Positions 46,249-54,131 of a stretch of DNA of 64,000 nucleotides are shown piece by piece. The translations under genes and the position numbers were made by a program. The DNA is from Mucilaginibacter endophyticus (GTDB taxonomy: Bacteria; Bacteroidota; Bacteroidia; Sphingobacteriales; Sphingobacteriaceae): assembly GCF_003351025.1 (NCBI RefSeq), contig NZ_QPCG01000002.1, positions 1,133,288 through 1,197,287 of the forward strand. Reading direction: 5' to 3'. Numbering within the stretch: the first letter of the stretch is position 1; every line of letters begins with the position of its first letter. The notes under the pieces were generated by a model. That model was not told the origin of the DNA, searched no databases, and was given only the letters and a program-made list of their open reading frames with translations.

Positions 46249-47025
46249 ATGTCAATAATTTCACAAAATATTAAGTTTCTCCGCAAAAAGAAAGGGCTAA
46301 CACAACAGCAATTTGCGGATGAATTAGGTATAAAACGTTCATTAGTAGGCGCATACGAAGAAGACCGGGCCGACCCCAAATATGACTTACTAAAAACATT
46401 AGCAACCTATTTTGATGTTACTATTGATGACTTCATCAACGAAACCATCAACGAAAAATGGCAGCCAAAGCCCAAAGGCAACCCTGCCAACCTGCGGATC
46501 CTGAGTATTTCTGTTGATAAGGATGAAAATGAAAATATAGAAATGGTGCCCGTAAAAGCCAGCGCCGGCTACCTTAATGGTTATGCCGATCCTGAATACG
46601 TAGCCCAGCTCCCCAAGTTTTATCTGCCCATGTTTAAACAGGGCACCTACCGCGCTTTTGAAATCAAAGGTGACTCTATGCTGCCACTTGTATCAGGTAC
46701 TATTATAATAGGTGAATACGTAGAAAACTGGGGCGATGTAAAAAGCGGCGAAACCTACGTGGTGATCTCTAAAAATGATGGCGTGGTTTATAAGCGCATT
46801 GGCAATAAATTTAAAGAGAACAAAAAGTTAAAGCTTATTTCTGACAACCCGGTTTACGAACCATATGAAATATCGGGCGAAGATGTACTGGAACTATGGA
46901 AAGCTAAAGGTTATATTTCAACGCAGTTACCGGAGCCATCACCTGCGCCTACTATGGAAAGCCTTACCAGCATGATGGCCCAGATGCAACGTTCTATATC
47001 TAATTTACAGCAAGGCAACAATTAA
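46249..47025 (+). CDS. XRE-family regulator with S24 (LexA-like) peptidase domain
   Basis: The start at 46249 (MSIISQNIKFLRKKKGLTQQ) is preferred to 46207 because the HTH begins here. Residues ~1-60 are an XRE helix-turn-helix. Residues ~115-225 are an S24 domain with the serine motif IKGDSMLPLVSG and the lysine in DGVVYKRIGNKF, so the Ser-Lys dyad is present. A possible Ala-Gly cleavage site occurs in VKASAGYLNGY, as in LexA and CI-type repressors. The C-terminal tail is Pro/Met/Gln-rich. Such proteins are common in Bacteroidota; whether it self-cleaves on DNA damage is not known. Confidence 0.88.
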   Translation: MSIISQNIKFLRKKKGLTQQQFADELGIKRSLVGAYEEDRADPKYDLLKTLATYFDVTIDDFINETINEKWQPKPKGNPANLRILSISVDKDENENIEMVPVKASAGYLNGYADPEYVAQLPKFYLPMFKQGTYRAFEIKGDSMLPLVSGTIIIGEYVENWGDVKSGETYVVISKNDGVVYKRIGNKFKENKKLKLISDNPVYEPYEISGEDVLELWKAKGYISTQLPEPSPAPTMESLTSMMAQMQRSISNLQQGNN

Positions 47026-47046
47026 GTTACATCAGCTTTTTTAAAC

Positions 47047-47060
47047 CATTACGATATATC
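47047..47060. promoter_or_regulatory. CATTACGATATATC element upstream of the Spy-like gene
   Basis: The 14-mer is identical to the one at 7304-7317 upstream of the efflux operon and shares TTACGATATATC with 60634-60647. It lies 40 bp before the start of the next gene. Confidence 0.35.
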
Positions 47061-47099
47061 TTTATCATACTGTTAAAACGTAAATAAAATAAAAAAGCT

Positions 47100-47453
47100 A
47101 TGAAAAAATTATTGTTAATGTGCTGCTTCCTTTTAGGAATTTCTGCAGCCAGCCATGCGCAAGGCGGCATGAGGAAAAGCCCAGAAGAAAGAGCTAAAGA
47201 TTTACAAACTCAGCTTAAATTAACAGATGATCAAACAACCAAGATCACTGCAGTTTACAAAGAGCAGGCTACCAAAATGGACAGCGTACGTACTGCTGCC
47301 AATGGCGACAGGGATGCGATGCGCTCTGCAATGCGCCCAATGATGGAAGCAACTAACACCAAGATCAAAGCTATTTTAACAGCCGATCAAGCTGCGGCCT
47401 ACGACAAAGCAATGAAGGAAAGAATGGACCGCATGCGCCAGGGTGGCCAGTAA
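47100..47453 (+). CDS. Small exported helical protein, Spy/CpxP-like
   Basis: The 117-residue protein has a signal peptide ending AASHAQ. The mature part is short, Met/Arg/Lys/Gln-rich and all helical (LQTQLKLTDDQTTKITAVYK, then IKAILTADQAAAYDKAMKERM). Two copies of the L-T-x-D/E-Q pattern (LTDDQ, LTADQ) recall the LTxxQ motif of Spy/CpxP chaperones. It could be a periplasmic chaperone for envelope stress; its activity is an inference. Confidence 0.7.
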   Translation: MKKLLLMCCFLLGISAASHAQGGMRKSPEERAKDLQTQLKLTDDQTTKITAVYKEQATKMDSVRTAANGDRDAMRSAMRPMMEATNTKIKAILTADQAAAYDKAMKERMDRMRQGGQ

Positions 47454-47467
47454 ACATTATCACATAG

Positions 47468-47495
47468 AAAAAAGCGACCAATGGTCGCTTTTTTT
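47468..47495 (+). terminator. Rho-independent terminator after the Spy-like gene
   Basis: AAAAAAGCGACC / GGTCGCTTTTTT with a 3-nt loop. Its T-run continues into TATTTTTG (47495-47502), a possible -7 box for the bioF gene starting at 47519. Confidence 0.9.
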
Positions 47496-47518
47496 ATTTT
47501 TGCACAAAACAAAGCACA

Positions 47519-48652
47519 TTGAACCCAGCCGAAGATTTCTTAAAACGTAAACTGCAGGAGCGGCAGCAATCCGGTACTTACCGCGAACTGAAACCCGAAA
47601 ACGGGCTGGTTGATTTCTGTTCAAATGACTATCTCGGTTTTGCCCATTCGGCTGTTTTAAAGCAAACCATTGCCCATGAGGTAAACAGCCATCCGCTTAG
47701 CCTCAACGGCGCCGCCGGATCAAGGTTATTATCGGGGAATATAAAATATGCTGAAGATCTGGAGAAGCAGATTGCCGCATATCACCAAAGTGAAGCCGGA
47801 TTACTTCTTAATTCGGGTTATGATGCTAATCTCGGTCTGCTTTCATCCCTTGCTCAACGCGGCGATACTATTATTTTAGATGAATTGGTGCATGCCTCTA
47901 TTATTGATGGAGCGAGGCTGAGCTATGCCAATCGCTACAGTTTCCGACACAATGATCTGGAAAGTTTAGAAACTAAGCTAAAAATAGCCAAGGGCAACTG
48001 TTACGTAGTTATTGAAAGTGTATACTCCATGGATGGTGATACTCCTCCCCTTTTTGAGATTCTCGCCCTGACAGAAAAATACAATGCCGCTCTTATTGTT
48101 GATGAAGCCCATGCGGTAGGCTTATATCCCAAAGGGTTGGTTTGCGAACTCGGTCTGCATGAAAGGATTTTTGCCCGTGTGATAACTTTTGGTAAAGCGC
48201 TGGGTGGACACGGAGCCATAGTACTCGGCAGTGATAATTTACGCAGTTACCTGGTAAACTTTGCACGCTCTTTTATTTACACCACGGCAGCACCTTTCCA
48301 CCAACTTGCTGCCATAAAAATGGCTTATCGGCTATTGGAAAACTCCGGCGAAGCCATCGCCAACGTGAAGCGAAACATCCGGCTATTTAAACAGGATATA
48401 AACACAGGCGAAAATTTTACTTTGCTAAATAGTGACAGCCCTATTCAATGTATCATACTCAAAAGCAATGAAATGGCCCGGAAAGCGGCTATGCAATTGC
48501 AAATGAGTAACCTTGATGTCAGACCCATCCTAAGCCCTACAGTTGCGCAAGGCACCGAAAGGATCAGGATTTGCCTGCATAGTTTTAATACGGAAAATGA
48601 TTTAACTTTGCTGGCTGTAACTCTTAACAAATTTATACTATTGCATGCCTGA
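47519..48652 (+). CDS. bioF: 8-amino-7-oxononanoate synthase
   Basis: The 377-residue PLP enzyme joins pimeloyl-ACP/CoA with alanine in biotin synthesis. Motifs are FCSNDYLGFAHSAVLK, LNGAAGSRLLSGN, IIDGARLSYANRYSFRHND, VDEAHAVGLYP and the PLP lysine in TFGKALGGHGAIVLG. The start is a TTG at 47519 (no ATG fits) shortly after the previous terminator. It overlaps the next gene by 8 bp, so the two are co-translated. Confidence 0.94.
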   Translation: MNPAEDFLKRKLQERQQSGTYRELKPENGLVDFCSNDYLGFAHSAVLKQTIAHEVNSHPLSLNGAAGSRLLSGNIKYAEDLEKQIAAYHQSEAGLLLNSGYDANLGLLSSLAQRGDTIILDELVHASIIDGARLSYANRYSFRHNDLESLETKLKIAKGNCYVVIESVYSMDGDTPPLFEILALTEKYNAALIVDEAHAVGLYPKGLVCELGLHERIFARVITFGKALGGHGAIVLGSDNLRSYLVNFARSFIYTTAAPFHQLAAIKMAYRLLENSGEAIANVKRNIRLFKQDINTGENFTLLNSDSPIQCIILKSNEMARKAAMQLQMSNLDVRPILSPTVAQGTERIRICLHSFNTENDLTLLAVTLNKFILLHA

Positions 48653-49262
48653 TAAGCAACCTATATTTATCTCCGGTATTGATACCGGGATAGGTAAAAC
48701 CCTGGTTTCGGCTATTTTAACCGAAAAGTTAAACGCTGATTACTGGAAGCCCATACAATCCGGCGACCTTGATAAAAGCGATACATTGAAGGTTAAAAGC
48801 CTCATCTCAAATCCAGTTACTCAGTTTTTCCCCGAGGCCTACGCGCTTACACAGCCCTTTTCGCCTCACAAATCTGCAGCTCTTGATAAAGTGACTATAG
48901 AGCTGGAAAACATCGTTCTGCCAAAAACAGATAACCAGTTGATCATAGAGGGAGCAGGTGGCCTCATGGTGCCACTGAATGATAACTTTCTGATCATCGA
49001 TCTTATAAAACAGCTTAACGCACGCGTAATATTGGTAAGCAAACATTATTTAGGCAGCATTAACCATACCCTGCTTTCATTACATGCGCTAAAAAAATAT
49101 GGCATCCCGGTGATGGGCGTAGTTTTTAACGGCGATAAGGACATTTATTCCAAAAGCTATATCCTTGATTATTCGGAAGTGGCTGATCTTGGGCAGATTC
49201 CTGAATTAGACACTATCAACAAAAAAACTGTTAAAGAGGCCGGTAAGTTTATTACCTTGTAA
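48645..49262 (+). CDS. bioD: Dethiobiotin synthetase
   Basis: The 205-residue ATPase has the P-loop ISGIDTGIGKTLVSAIL at the start, the substrate motif WKPIQSGD and LIIEGAGGLMVPLND, all standard for BioD. It closes the ureido ring of dethiobiotin from 7,8-diaminopelargonate, CO2 and ATP. Start is ATG at 48645, inside the end of bioF. The bioA and bioB genes are not in this window. Confidence 0.95.
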   Translation: MPDKQPIFISGIDTGIGKTLVSAILTEKLNADYWKPIQSGDLDKSDTLKVKSLISNPVTQFFPEAYALTQPFSPHKSAALDKVTIELENIVLPKTDNQLIIEGAGGLMVPLNDNFLIIDLIKQLNARVILVSKHYLGSINHTLLSLHALKKYGIPVMGVVFNGDKDIYSKSYILDYSEVADLGQIPELDTINKKTVKEAGKFITL

Positions 49263-49310
49263 CACCGGCTGTTTATAAACCGATATTTGCCGGTTTCGTA
49301 AATTCATACT

Positions 49311-50201
49311 ATGAAAAACATTACTGTAATTGGCTCCGGCACCATGGGCAACGGTATTGCCCACACTTTCGCGCAGCATGGCTTTGAAGTGTCATTGGTT
49401 GATATCAGCGATGATGCCCTGAGTAAAGCCCTGCAAACCATCGGCAATAATTTGGACAGGCAGGTAAAAAAAGGAACTATCACCGAAGATGTGAAAAGCG
49501 ACACACTAAGCCGCATCCGCGTGTTTACCGATTTGGCCGAAGGCGCTCAAAATACCGACCTTGTAATTGAAGCTGCTACCGAAAACCAGGAAATAAAGCT
49601 TAAACTGTTTAAACAACTCAGCGAAATTTGCAGCGATAAGGTTATCCTTGCATCCAATACCTCTTCTATTTCCATCACAAGAATTGCCTCGGTTACCAAA
49701 CAACCAGGCAATGTAATCGGCATGCATTTCATGAACCCGGTACCGGTAATGAAGCTTGTTGAGGTGATCAGGGGCTATGCCACTACTGATGCCGTTACAG
49801 AAACCGTTATGGAACTTTCGCGCACTTTGGGTAAAGATCCGGTTGAGGTAAACGACTACCCTGGTTTTGTAGCCAACCGCATTTTAATGCCGATGATAAA
49901 TGAGGCCATTTATACCTTATACGAAGGTGTGGCTGGCGTACAGGAAATTGATACGGTAATGAAACTTGGCATGGCCCACCCGATGGGGCCGCTGCAACTG
50001 GCCGATTTTATTGGGCTGGATGTTTGCCTTGCCATTTTAAAAGTATTGCATGATGGTTTTGGCAATCCTAAATATGCTCCTTGTCCGCTATTGGTAAATA
50101 TGGTGACAGCAGGGCACTTAGGAGCCAAAACCGGCAGTGGATTTTATAAATATACTTCAGGCAGTAAAGATTTGGTTGTGGCCGATAAATTCAGTGCATA
50201 A
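49311..50201 (+). CDS. 3-hydroxybutyryl-CoA dehydrogenase (3-hydroxyacyl-CoA dehydrogenase family)
   Basis: The 296-residue enzyme has the NAD-binding VIGSGTMGNGIAHTFAQHGF and family motifs ASNTSSISITRIA, GMHFMNPVPVMKLVEVI, NDYPGFVANRILMPMINEA and HPMGPLQLADFIGLDVCL. It oxidises (S)-3-hydroxyacyl-CoA, acting on short chains in fatty-acid or butyrate metabolism. It lies 48 bp after bioD on the same strand, a weak operon link. Confidence 0.93.
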   Translation: MKNITVIGSGTMGNGIAHTFAQHGFEVSLVDISDDALSKALQTIGNNLDRQVKKGTITEDVKSDTLSRIRVFTDLAEGAQNTDLVIEAATENQEIKLKLFKQLSEICSDKVILASNTSSISITRIASVTKQPGNVIGMHFMNPVPVMKLVEVIRGYATTDAVTETVMELSRTLGKDPVEVNDYPGFVANRILMPMINEAIYTLYEGVAGVQEIDTVMKLGMAHPMGPLQLADFIGLDVCLAILKVLHDGFGNPKYAPCPLLVNMVTAGHLGAKTGSGFYKYTSGSKDLVVADKFSA

Positions 50202-50270
50202 ACCCGTTTAAACTTTCGATGTTGGATATTGTCAATAGTTATTATACCAAATAACTAAAAACATCTAAAA

Positions 50271-50561
50271 ATGAAAACCATTGCTAAGTTAGGAATAGTA
50301 CTTGCCTTAACAGGCTCATTATTTGCGTCATGCTCAAGCCAAGCTTATGTTACCGAGCGTCCGGCCGAACCGGTTTATGTTCGTCCGGTAGCTCCCTACC
50401 CTAACGCGGTTTGGGTTCCCGGCGAATGGGTTTGGCGTGGCAATCGCTACGTTTACCGCCAGGGCTTCTACGCACGCCCAAGATATAACCATGTTTACGT
50501 ACAAGGCCATTGGCAACCAACCAATCGCGGCTATGTTTGGGTAAGGGGATTTTGGAGGTAA
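50271..50561 (+). CDS. YXWGXW-repeat lipoprotein
   Basis: The 96-residue protein has a lipoprotein signal ending LFASC. The mature part is made of WVPG(E/H)WxW / VxGHWxPTxRGYVWVRGFW-type units: AVWVPGEWVWRGNRYVYRQG and YVQGHWQPTNRGYVWVRGFW. This Trp/Tyr/Gly-rich pattern is the YXWGXW repeat known in outer-membrane lipoproteins of Bacteroidota and Proteobacteria, with no fixed role. Confidence 0.85.
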   Translation: MKTIAKLGIVLALTGSLFASCSSQAYVTERPAEPVYVRPVAPYPNAVWVPGEWVWRGNRYVYRQGFYARPRYNHVYVQGHWQPTNRGYVWVRGFWR

Positions 50562-50566
50562 GCGTC

Positions 50567-50678
50567 GCCCCCCGGCCCCCTAAAGGGGCAGTTATAAAAC
50601 AGGAAAGCCTTTAGCAATTATCTGCTAAAGGCTTTTTAATTAACAGCCGTTATTCCCCCTTTAGGGGGTTAGGGGGCT
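50567..50678. repeat. GC-rich inverted repeat, CCCCCTAAAGGGG type
   Basis: Left end GGCCCCCTAAAGGGG and right end CCCCCTTTAGGGGGTTAGGG pair with each other. The element spans the region between the YXWGXW gene and the argS stop and encloses the hairpin at 50604-50635. Confidence 0.75.
50604..50635. terminator. Bidirectional terminator between convergent genes
   Basis: AAAGCCTTTAGCA / TGCTAAAGGCTTT form a 13-bp perfect stem with A and T runs at the two ends. It serves the YXWGXW gene and argS. Confidence 0.85.
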
Positions 50679-52605
50679 ACATCCTCTCGGGCACTTCAAT
50701 ACCCAAAAGCTTCATCCCTTTGCTAATCACCTTAGCTGATGATGCAGATAAGGCTAAACGGAATTGTTTCGAATCCTCGTCTTCAGCTTGCAATATCGAT
50801 TTTTCGTGATAGAACTTGTTGTATGTTTTGGCAAGCTCATATACATAGTTGGCAATTACTGCCGGACTGTAACTCTTAGCGGCTTCTTTAACTGTTTCAG
50901 GATATTTATCAAGTAATACAATTAAATCGCGCTCAACGTCTGCCAGTTCAGTTACGGCCGGCTTAGTTTCAGCGTTATAATCGGCCCTGCTTAATACAGA
51001 TTTGATACGGGCATGTGTATACTGAATAAACGGCCCGGTATGTCCCTGAAAATCTACCGATTCGTTAGGATCAAACAGTAAGCGCTTTTTAGGATCAACT
51101 TTTAACAGGAAATATTTGAGTGCGCCCATGCCAATGGTATGATATAACGCAACCTTATCTTCTTCGCTAAAAGCATCAACCTTGCCCATAGCTTCGGTTT
51201 GCTCTTTGGCGGTAGTTTCCATCTCGGCCATCAGGTCATCAGCATCAACCACCGTACCCTCACGTGACTTCATCTTACCCGAAGGAAGGTCAACCATACC
51301 GTACGATAAATGGAATAAACCGTCGGCTCCTGTTTTACCCAGTTTCTGCAGTATCAGGAACAGCACTTTAAAGTGATAATCCTGCTCGTTACCTACCACG
51401 TAGATAGATCTATCCATGTGGTAATCGTTGTATTTCAACTGCGCGGTACCCATATCCTGGGTAATATAAACCGAAGTTCCATCACCACGGAGAACAAGCT
51501 TTTCGTCAAGTCCGTCTGAACTAAGATCTATCCAAACTGAATTATCAGCTTTTTTAAAGAACACGCCTTTTGCAAGGCCTTCTTCGATAATATCTTTACC
51601 TAACAGGTATGTGTTCGATTCGTAGTAGTATTTATCAAAATCAACTCCCAGTTGCTTGTAGGTTTCAGCAAAGCCTGCGTACACCCAACCGTTCATGGTT
51701 CTCCACAGGTTCATTACCTCTTCATCCCCGGCTTCCCATTTTTGCAGCATTTGCTGAGTTTCAATCATGATGGGTGTAGCATTCTTAGCTATCTCTTTAA
51801 TCTTATCTTCCTCGCCTGCAATTTTCTCATCCAGCTCAGCTATCAACTTTTGACTTGCCTCGTCGGTTTGTGCACGTTTCTCTTTAACCTTTCCTATAGT
51901 AGCTAACGACTCCTCAATCTTAGCCTTTTGATTTTCTTTAAAGACCGAAAGGTCATGTTTTTCGTAAACTTCGGTCAAAACAGGTTTAAGCTGCTCTCTC
52001 AGTTCTTTATCAAAAGCAACATAATACTTACCTACCAGGTGGTCACCTTTCATACCCGACGATTCAGGAGTTTCGCCGTTACCGAACTTTTGCCAGGCCA
52101 GCATGGATTTACAGATATGGATCCCGCGATCATTAACCAAGTTAGTTTTGATCACCTCATAACCATCGGCAGCCAATATTTCGGCAACCGAATAGCCCAA
52201 CAGGTTGTTACGGATATGACCAAGGTGCAGCGGTTTATTGGTGTTGGGAGATGAATACTCAACCATTACCTTTTCGCCGTTTGGTTTTGCTACCGCGAAG
52301 TCATCGGCAGTAATATTATTATACAACTGGCTAATCCAGTATTCATCGCTAATAGAAAGATTAAGGAAACCTTTGATCACGTTAAAGGATGCAATTTCCT
52401 TCAATTCGTTTTTAAGGTATTCACCTATTTCGGTACCGGTTTGCTCCGGCCCCTTGCGCGAAAATTTGGTAAACGGAAAGGTTACAATGGTTACCTGGCC
52501 TTCAAACTCCTTACGGGTTTCCTGTATGCTAACGGCAGCCGGTTCAATGTCAGTTTGGTATAGTTGTTTAACTGCTTTTACGGCTGCTTCAATAATAAAA
52601 TCCAT
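50677..52605 (-). CDS. argS: Arginyl-tRNA synthetase
   Basis: The 642-residue class I synthetase has the N-terminal additional domain, the HIGH-type motif KPLHLGHIRNNLLGYSVAEI (about 123-142), and the KMSKS-like loop PSGKMKSREGTVV (about 425-437). The C-terminal anticodon-binding domain (GPFIQYTHARIKSVLSRA onward) is complete. A Lys/Glu-rich insertion of about 50 residues (around 230-275) lies in the catalytic part. Charges tRNA-Arg in the cytosol; single gene. Confidence 0.98.
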   Translation of the reverse strand: MDFIIEAAVKAVKQLYQTDIEPAAVSIQETRKEFEGQVTIVTFPFTKFSRKGPEQTGTEIGEYLKNELKEIASFNVIKGFLNLSISDEYWISQLYNNITADDFAVAKPNGEKVMVEYSSPNTNKPLHLGHIRNNLLGYSVAEILAADGYEVIKTNLVNDRGIHICKSMLAWQKFGNGETPESSGMKGDHLVGKYYVAFDKELREQLKPVLTEVYEKHDLSVFKENQKAKIEESLATIGKVKEKRAQTDEASQKLIAELDEKIAGEEDKIKEIAKNATPIMIETQQMLQKWEAGDEEVMNLWRTMNGWVYAGFAETYKQLGVDFDKYYYESNTYLLGKDIIEEGLAKGVFFKKADNSVWIDLSSDGLDEKLVLRGDGTSVYITQDMGTAQLKYNDYHMDRSIYVVGNEQDYHFKVLFLILQKLGKTGADGLFHLSYGMVDLPSGKMKSREGTVVDADDLMAEMETTAKEQTEAMGKVDAFSEEDKVALYHTIGMGALKYFLLKVDPKKRLLFDPNESVDFQGHTGPFIQYTHARIKSVLSRADYNAETKPAVTELADVERDLIVLLDKYPETVKEAAKSYSPAVIANYVYELAKTYNKFYHEKSILQAEDEDSKQFRLALSASSAKVISKGMKLLGIEVPERM

Positions 52606-52671
52606 TCGGCAAAATTAAATAAAATGGGCGGATTGCGAATATTAAAATGGCGATGTTTACACGTAGATTAG

Positions 52672-52910
52672 GAGGCACCTATGGAGCCACTACAAATTTA
52701 AGCCTTAGCTATAAACAGGTTACTCCTACGGAGTTTTTAGCAGCGATACCATCATTAATTGGGTGGGCTTATCCGTAGAAGAGTAAAATGAAAACGCGGG
52801 TATATGCTTTACTTAGTTATCTGTAATTAAACAAATAAGTGATCAACACTCCGTAGGAGTATCATGTTTATAGGCAAACAGAAACAAAATCAAGGCTCCG
52901 TAGGTGCCTC
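52672..52910. repeat. Nested inverted repeat, 239 bp, GAGGCACCTA type
   Basis: Outer arms GAGGCACCTATGGAGCC (52672-52688) and GGCTCCGTAGGTGCCTC (52894-52910); inner arms around ACTCCTACGGAGT (about 52723-52735) and ACTCCGTAGGAGT (about 52847-52859). No coding frame or transposase fits inside. It fills the 318-bp gap upstream of argS, which holds nothing else that I can see. Confidence 0.75.
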
Positions 52911-52923
52911 GTACCTCAACTTG

Positions 52924-53415
52924 CTATTCCCTGCACATTCTTGTTAACAAAGCCTCATGATGAGGGCATTCCGAAACTAATTCCACTTTTTTTGCCATTT
53001 CAAATTCGCTGAAATCAAAACCCGGAGCAACAGCACAACTCACCAGGGTAAAGCCCTCGCCTGTCTTTAACTCGGCAGAAAACCATAATCCTGCCGGTAC
53101 AACCACCGAAAAGCTGCCGGTACTTTCATCAGATAATTCATGGCTTATCAAACTGCCATCAGTTTCGATGACGTGAATAAGCAAAGGCTGCCCTTTATGA
53201 AAATACCAGATTTCATCGGATGCAATCCGGTGAAATCCGGAGAAGTCCTCATTCTCCAATAAGTAATATATAGAAGTGCAGGCCTGTTTTACTTCTGCAC
53301 TACCAATCCGGTTAACCTCTCCCACCGAGCGGAATACTTCCCGGTAATAACCGCCTTCGGGATGAGGTAATAAATTTAGCGACCGGATATAGTAAGCTGC
53401 ATTTTGAGTTTCCAT
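52924..53415 (-). CDS. Cupin-5 (DUF985) protein
   Basis: I start at 53415 (METQNAAYYIRSLNLLPHPE); the longer frame from 53574 crosses the terminator of the neighbouring gene and overlaps it. The 163-residue cytosolic cupin has LLPHPEGGYYREVFRS, TSIYYLLENEDFSGFHRIAS with conserved cupin residues, GEGFTLVSCAVAPGFDFSEF. DUF985 members bind small ligands or metal; no activity is assigned. It sits downstream of the HmuY-like gene but is separated by a terminator. Confidence 0.9.
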   Translation of the reverse strand: METQNAAYYIRSLNLLPHPEGGYYREVFRSVGEVNRIGSAEVKQACTSIYYLLENEDFSGFHRIASDEIWYFHKGQPLLIHVIETDGSLISHELSDESTGSFSVVVPAGLWFSAELKTGEGFTLVSCAVAPGFDFSEFEMAKKVELVSECPHHEALLTRMCRE

Positions 53416-53430
53416 AAAACAAGTATAAAC

Positions 53431-53454
53431 AAAAAAGCCTCCCTTACGGGAGGC
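53431..53454 (-). terminator. Terminator of the HmuY/TonB-receptor operon
   Basis: GCCTCCC / GGGAGGC form a 7-bp stem (loop TTAC), followed on the minus strand by six T. It lies 34 bp after the HmuY-like stop. Confidence 0.8.
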
Positions 53455-53488
53455 CTCCGACATAATTAACCAACCAAAGAAAACCTGT

Positions 53489-54103
53489 CTATTTGAAGCT
53501 TGTTGTTCCGTCGCCCTGGTAAGCGTAACGGAAAGTATAATAGCGTGATGCCGGCCTGGTAGTAAGATCAGCAAAGGCAGCGGTTGTAGTGTTTGGATTG
53601 CCTTTGTAATAGCTAATCATTTCCACTTTGGCATATTTACCATCGGCTGTTTTAATCACGAATATTTTACCTGGAGTAGCAAGTATGGCGTGCTGCGGAG
53701 CGGTTTCCGCAGTGTAAGTATACCAGCCCGAAATGGCAGGAGCACCCGTTGCATCAGTTTTATAATCGGCAGTTGGAGCCGTTGTTAAAGCTTCAAACGT
53801 GCTGCTCACTACCTGGGCCTGGGTTGTCCCGGTGCCTGATGTACCACCATTTGTAAAAATGCTGGTCGATTTAAATTTAAGGTCCCACTTGGTTGCCGAA
53901 GCGGTGTCAGCTCCCGTAACCTCCGCGCCTGTAGCAAGGCTGAAATAAACCGTTGCTTTTGACGCACCGTCAAGATCAGAAATGGTTTTAGTGGTAAGCT
54001 TGCTTGCTGCTGGAGTTGGATCGTCGTTGTTTTTGCTGCATGATGATGCCAGTAATATAACAGCCGAGCTTAATGCCAATGATAAAGTTTTGAATTTGTT
54101 CAT
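53489..54103 (-). CDS. HmuY-family lipoprotein (heme-binding-like)
   Basis: The 204-residue protein has a lipoprotein signal ending LLASSC and an Asp/Asn linker. The pattern KLTTKTISDLDGASKATVYF and ATKWDLKFKSTSIFTNGG matches HmuY family proteins, surface lipoproteins that hand heme to a TonB receptor. HmuY of Porphyromonas gingivalis uses two His ligands; here only one His exists (His138, in TAPQHAILATPG), and Met162 (KVEMISYYKG) is the only other Met past the start. So His/Met or a non-heme ligand is possible. It is 28 bp downstream of the TonB receptor gene, in one operon. Confidence 0.8.
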   Translation of the reverse strand: MNKFKTLSLALSSAVILLASSCSKNNDDPTPAASKLTTKTISDLDGASKATVYFSLATGAEVTGADTASATKWDLKFKSTSIFTNGGTSGTGTTQAQVVSSTFEALTTAPTADYKTDATGAPAISGWYTYTAETAPQHAILATPGKIFVIKTADGKYAKVEMISYYKGNPNTTTAAFADLTTRPASRYYTFRYAYQGDGTTSFK

Positions 54104-54131
54104 GTGTGTTGTATGTATTATAGTTTAATAA

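Noticed and set aside
53416..53574. N-terminal extension of the cupin gene to 53574
   Set aside because: The extra 53 residues cross the terminator and the end of the HmuY-like gene; METQNAAYY at 53415 is the natural start.
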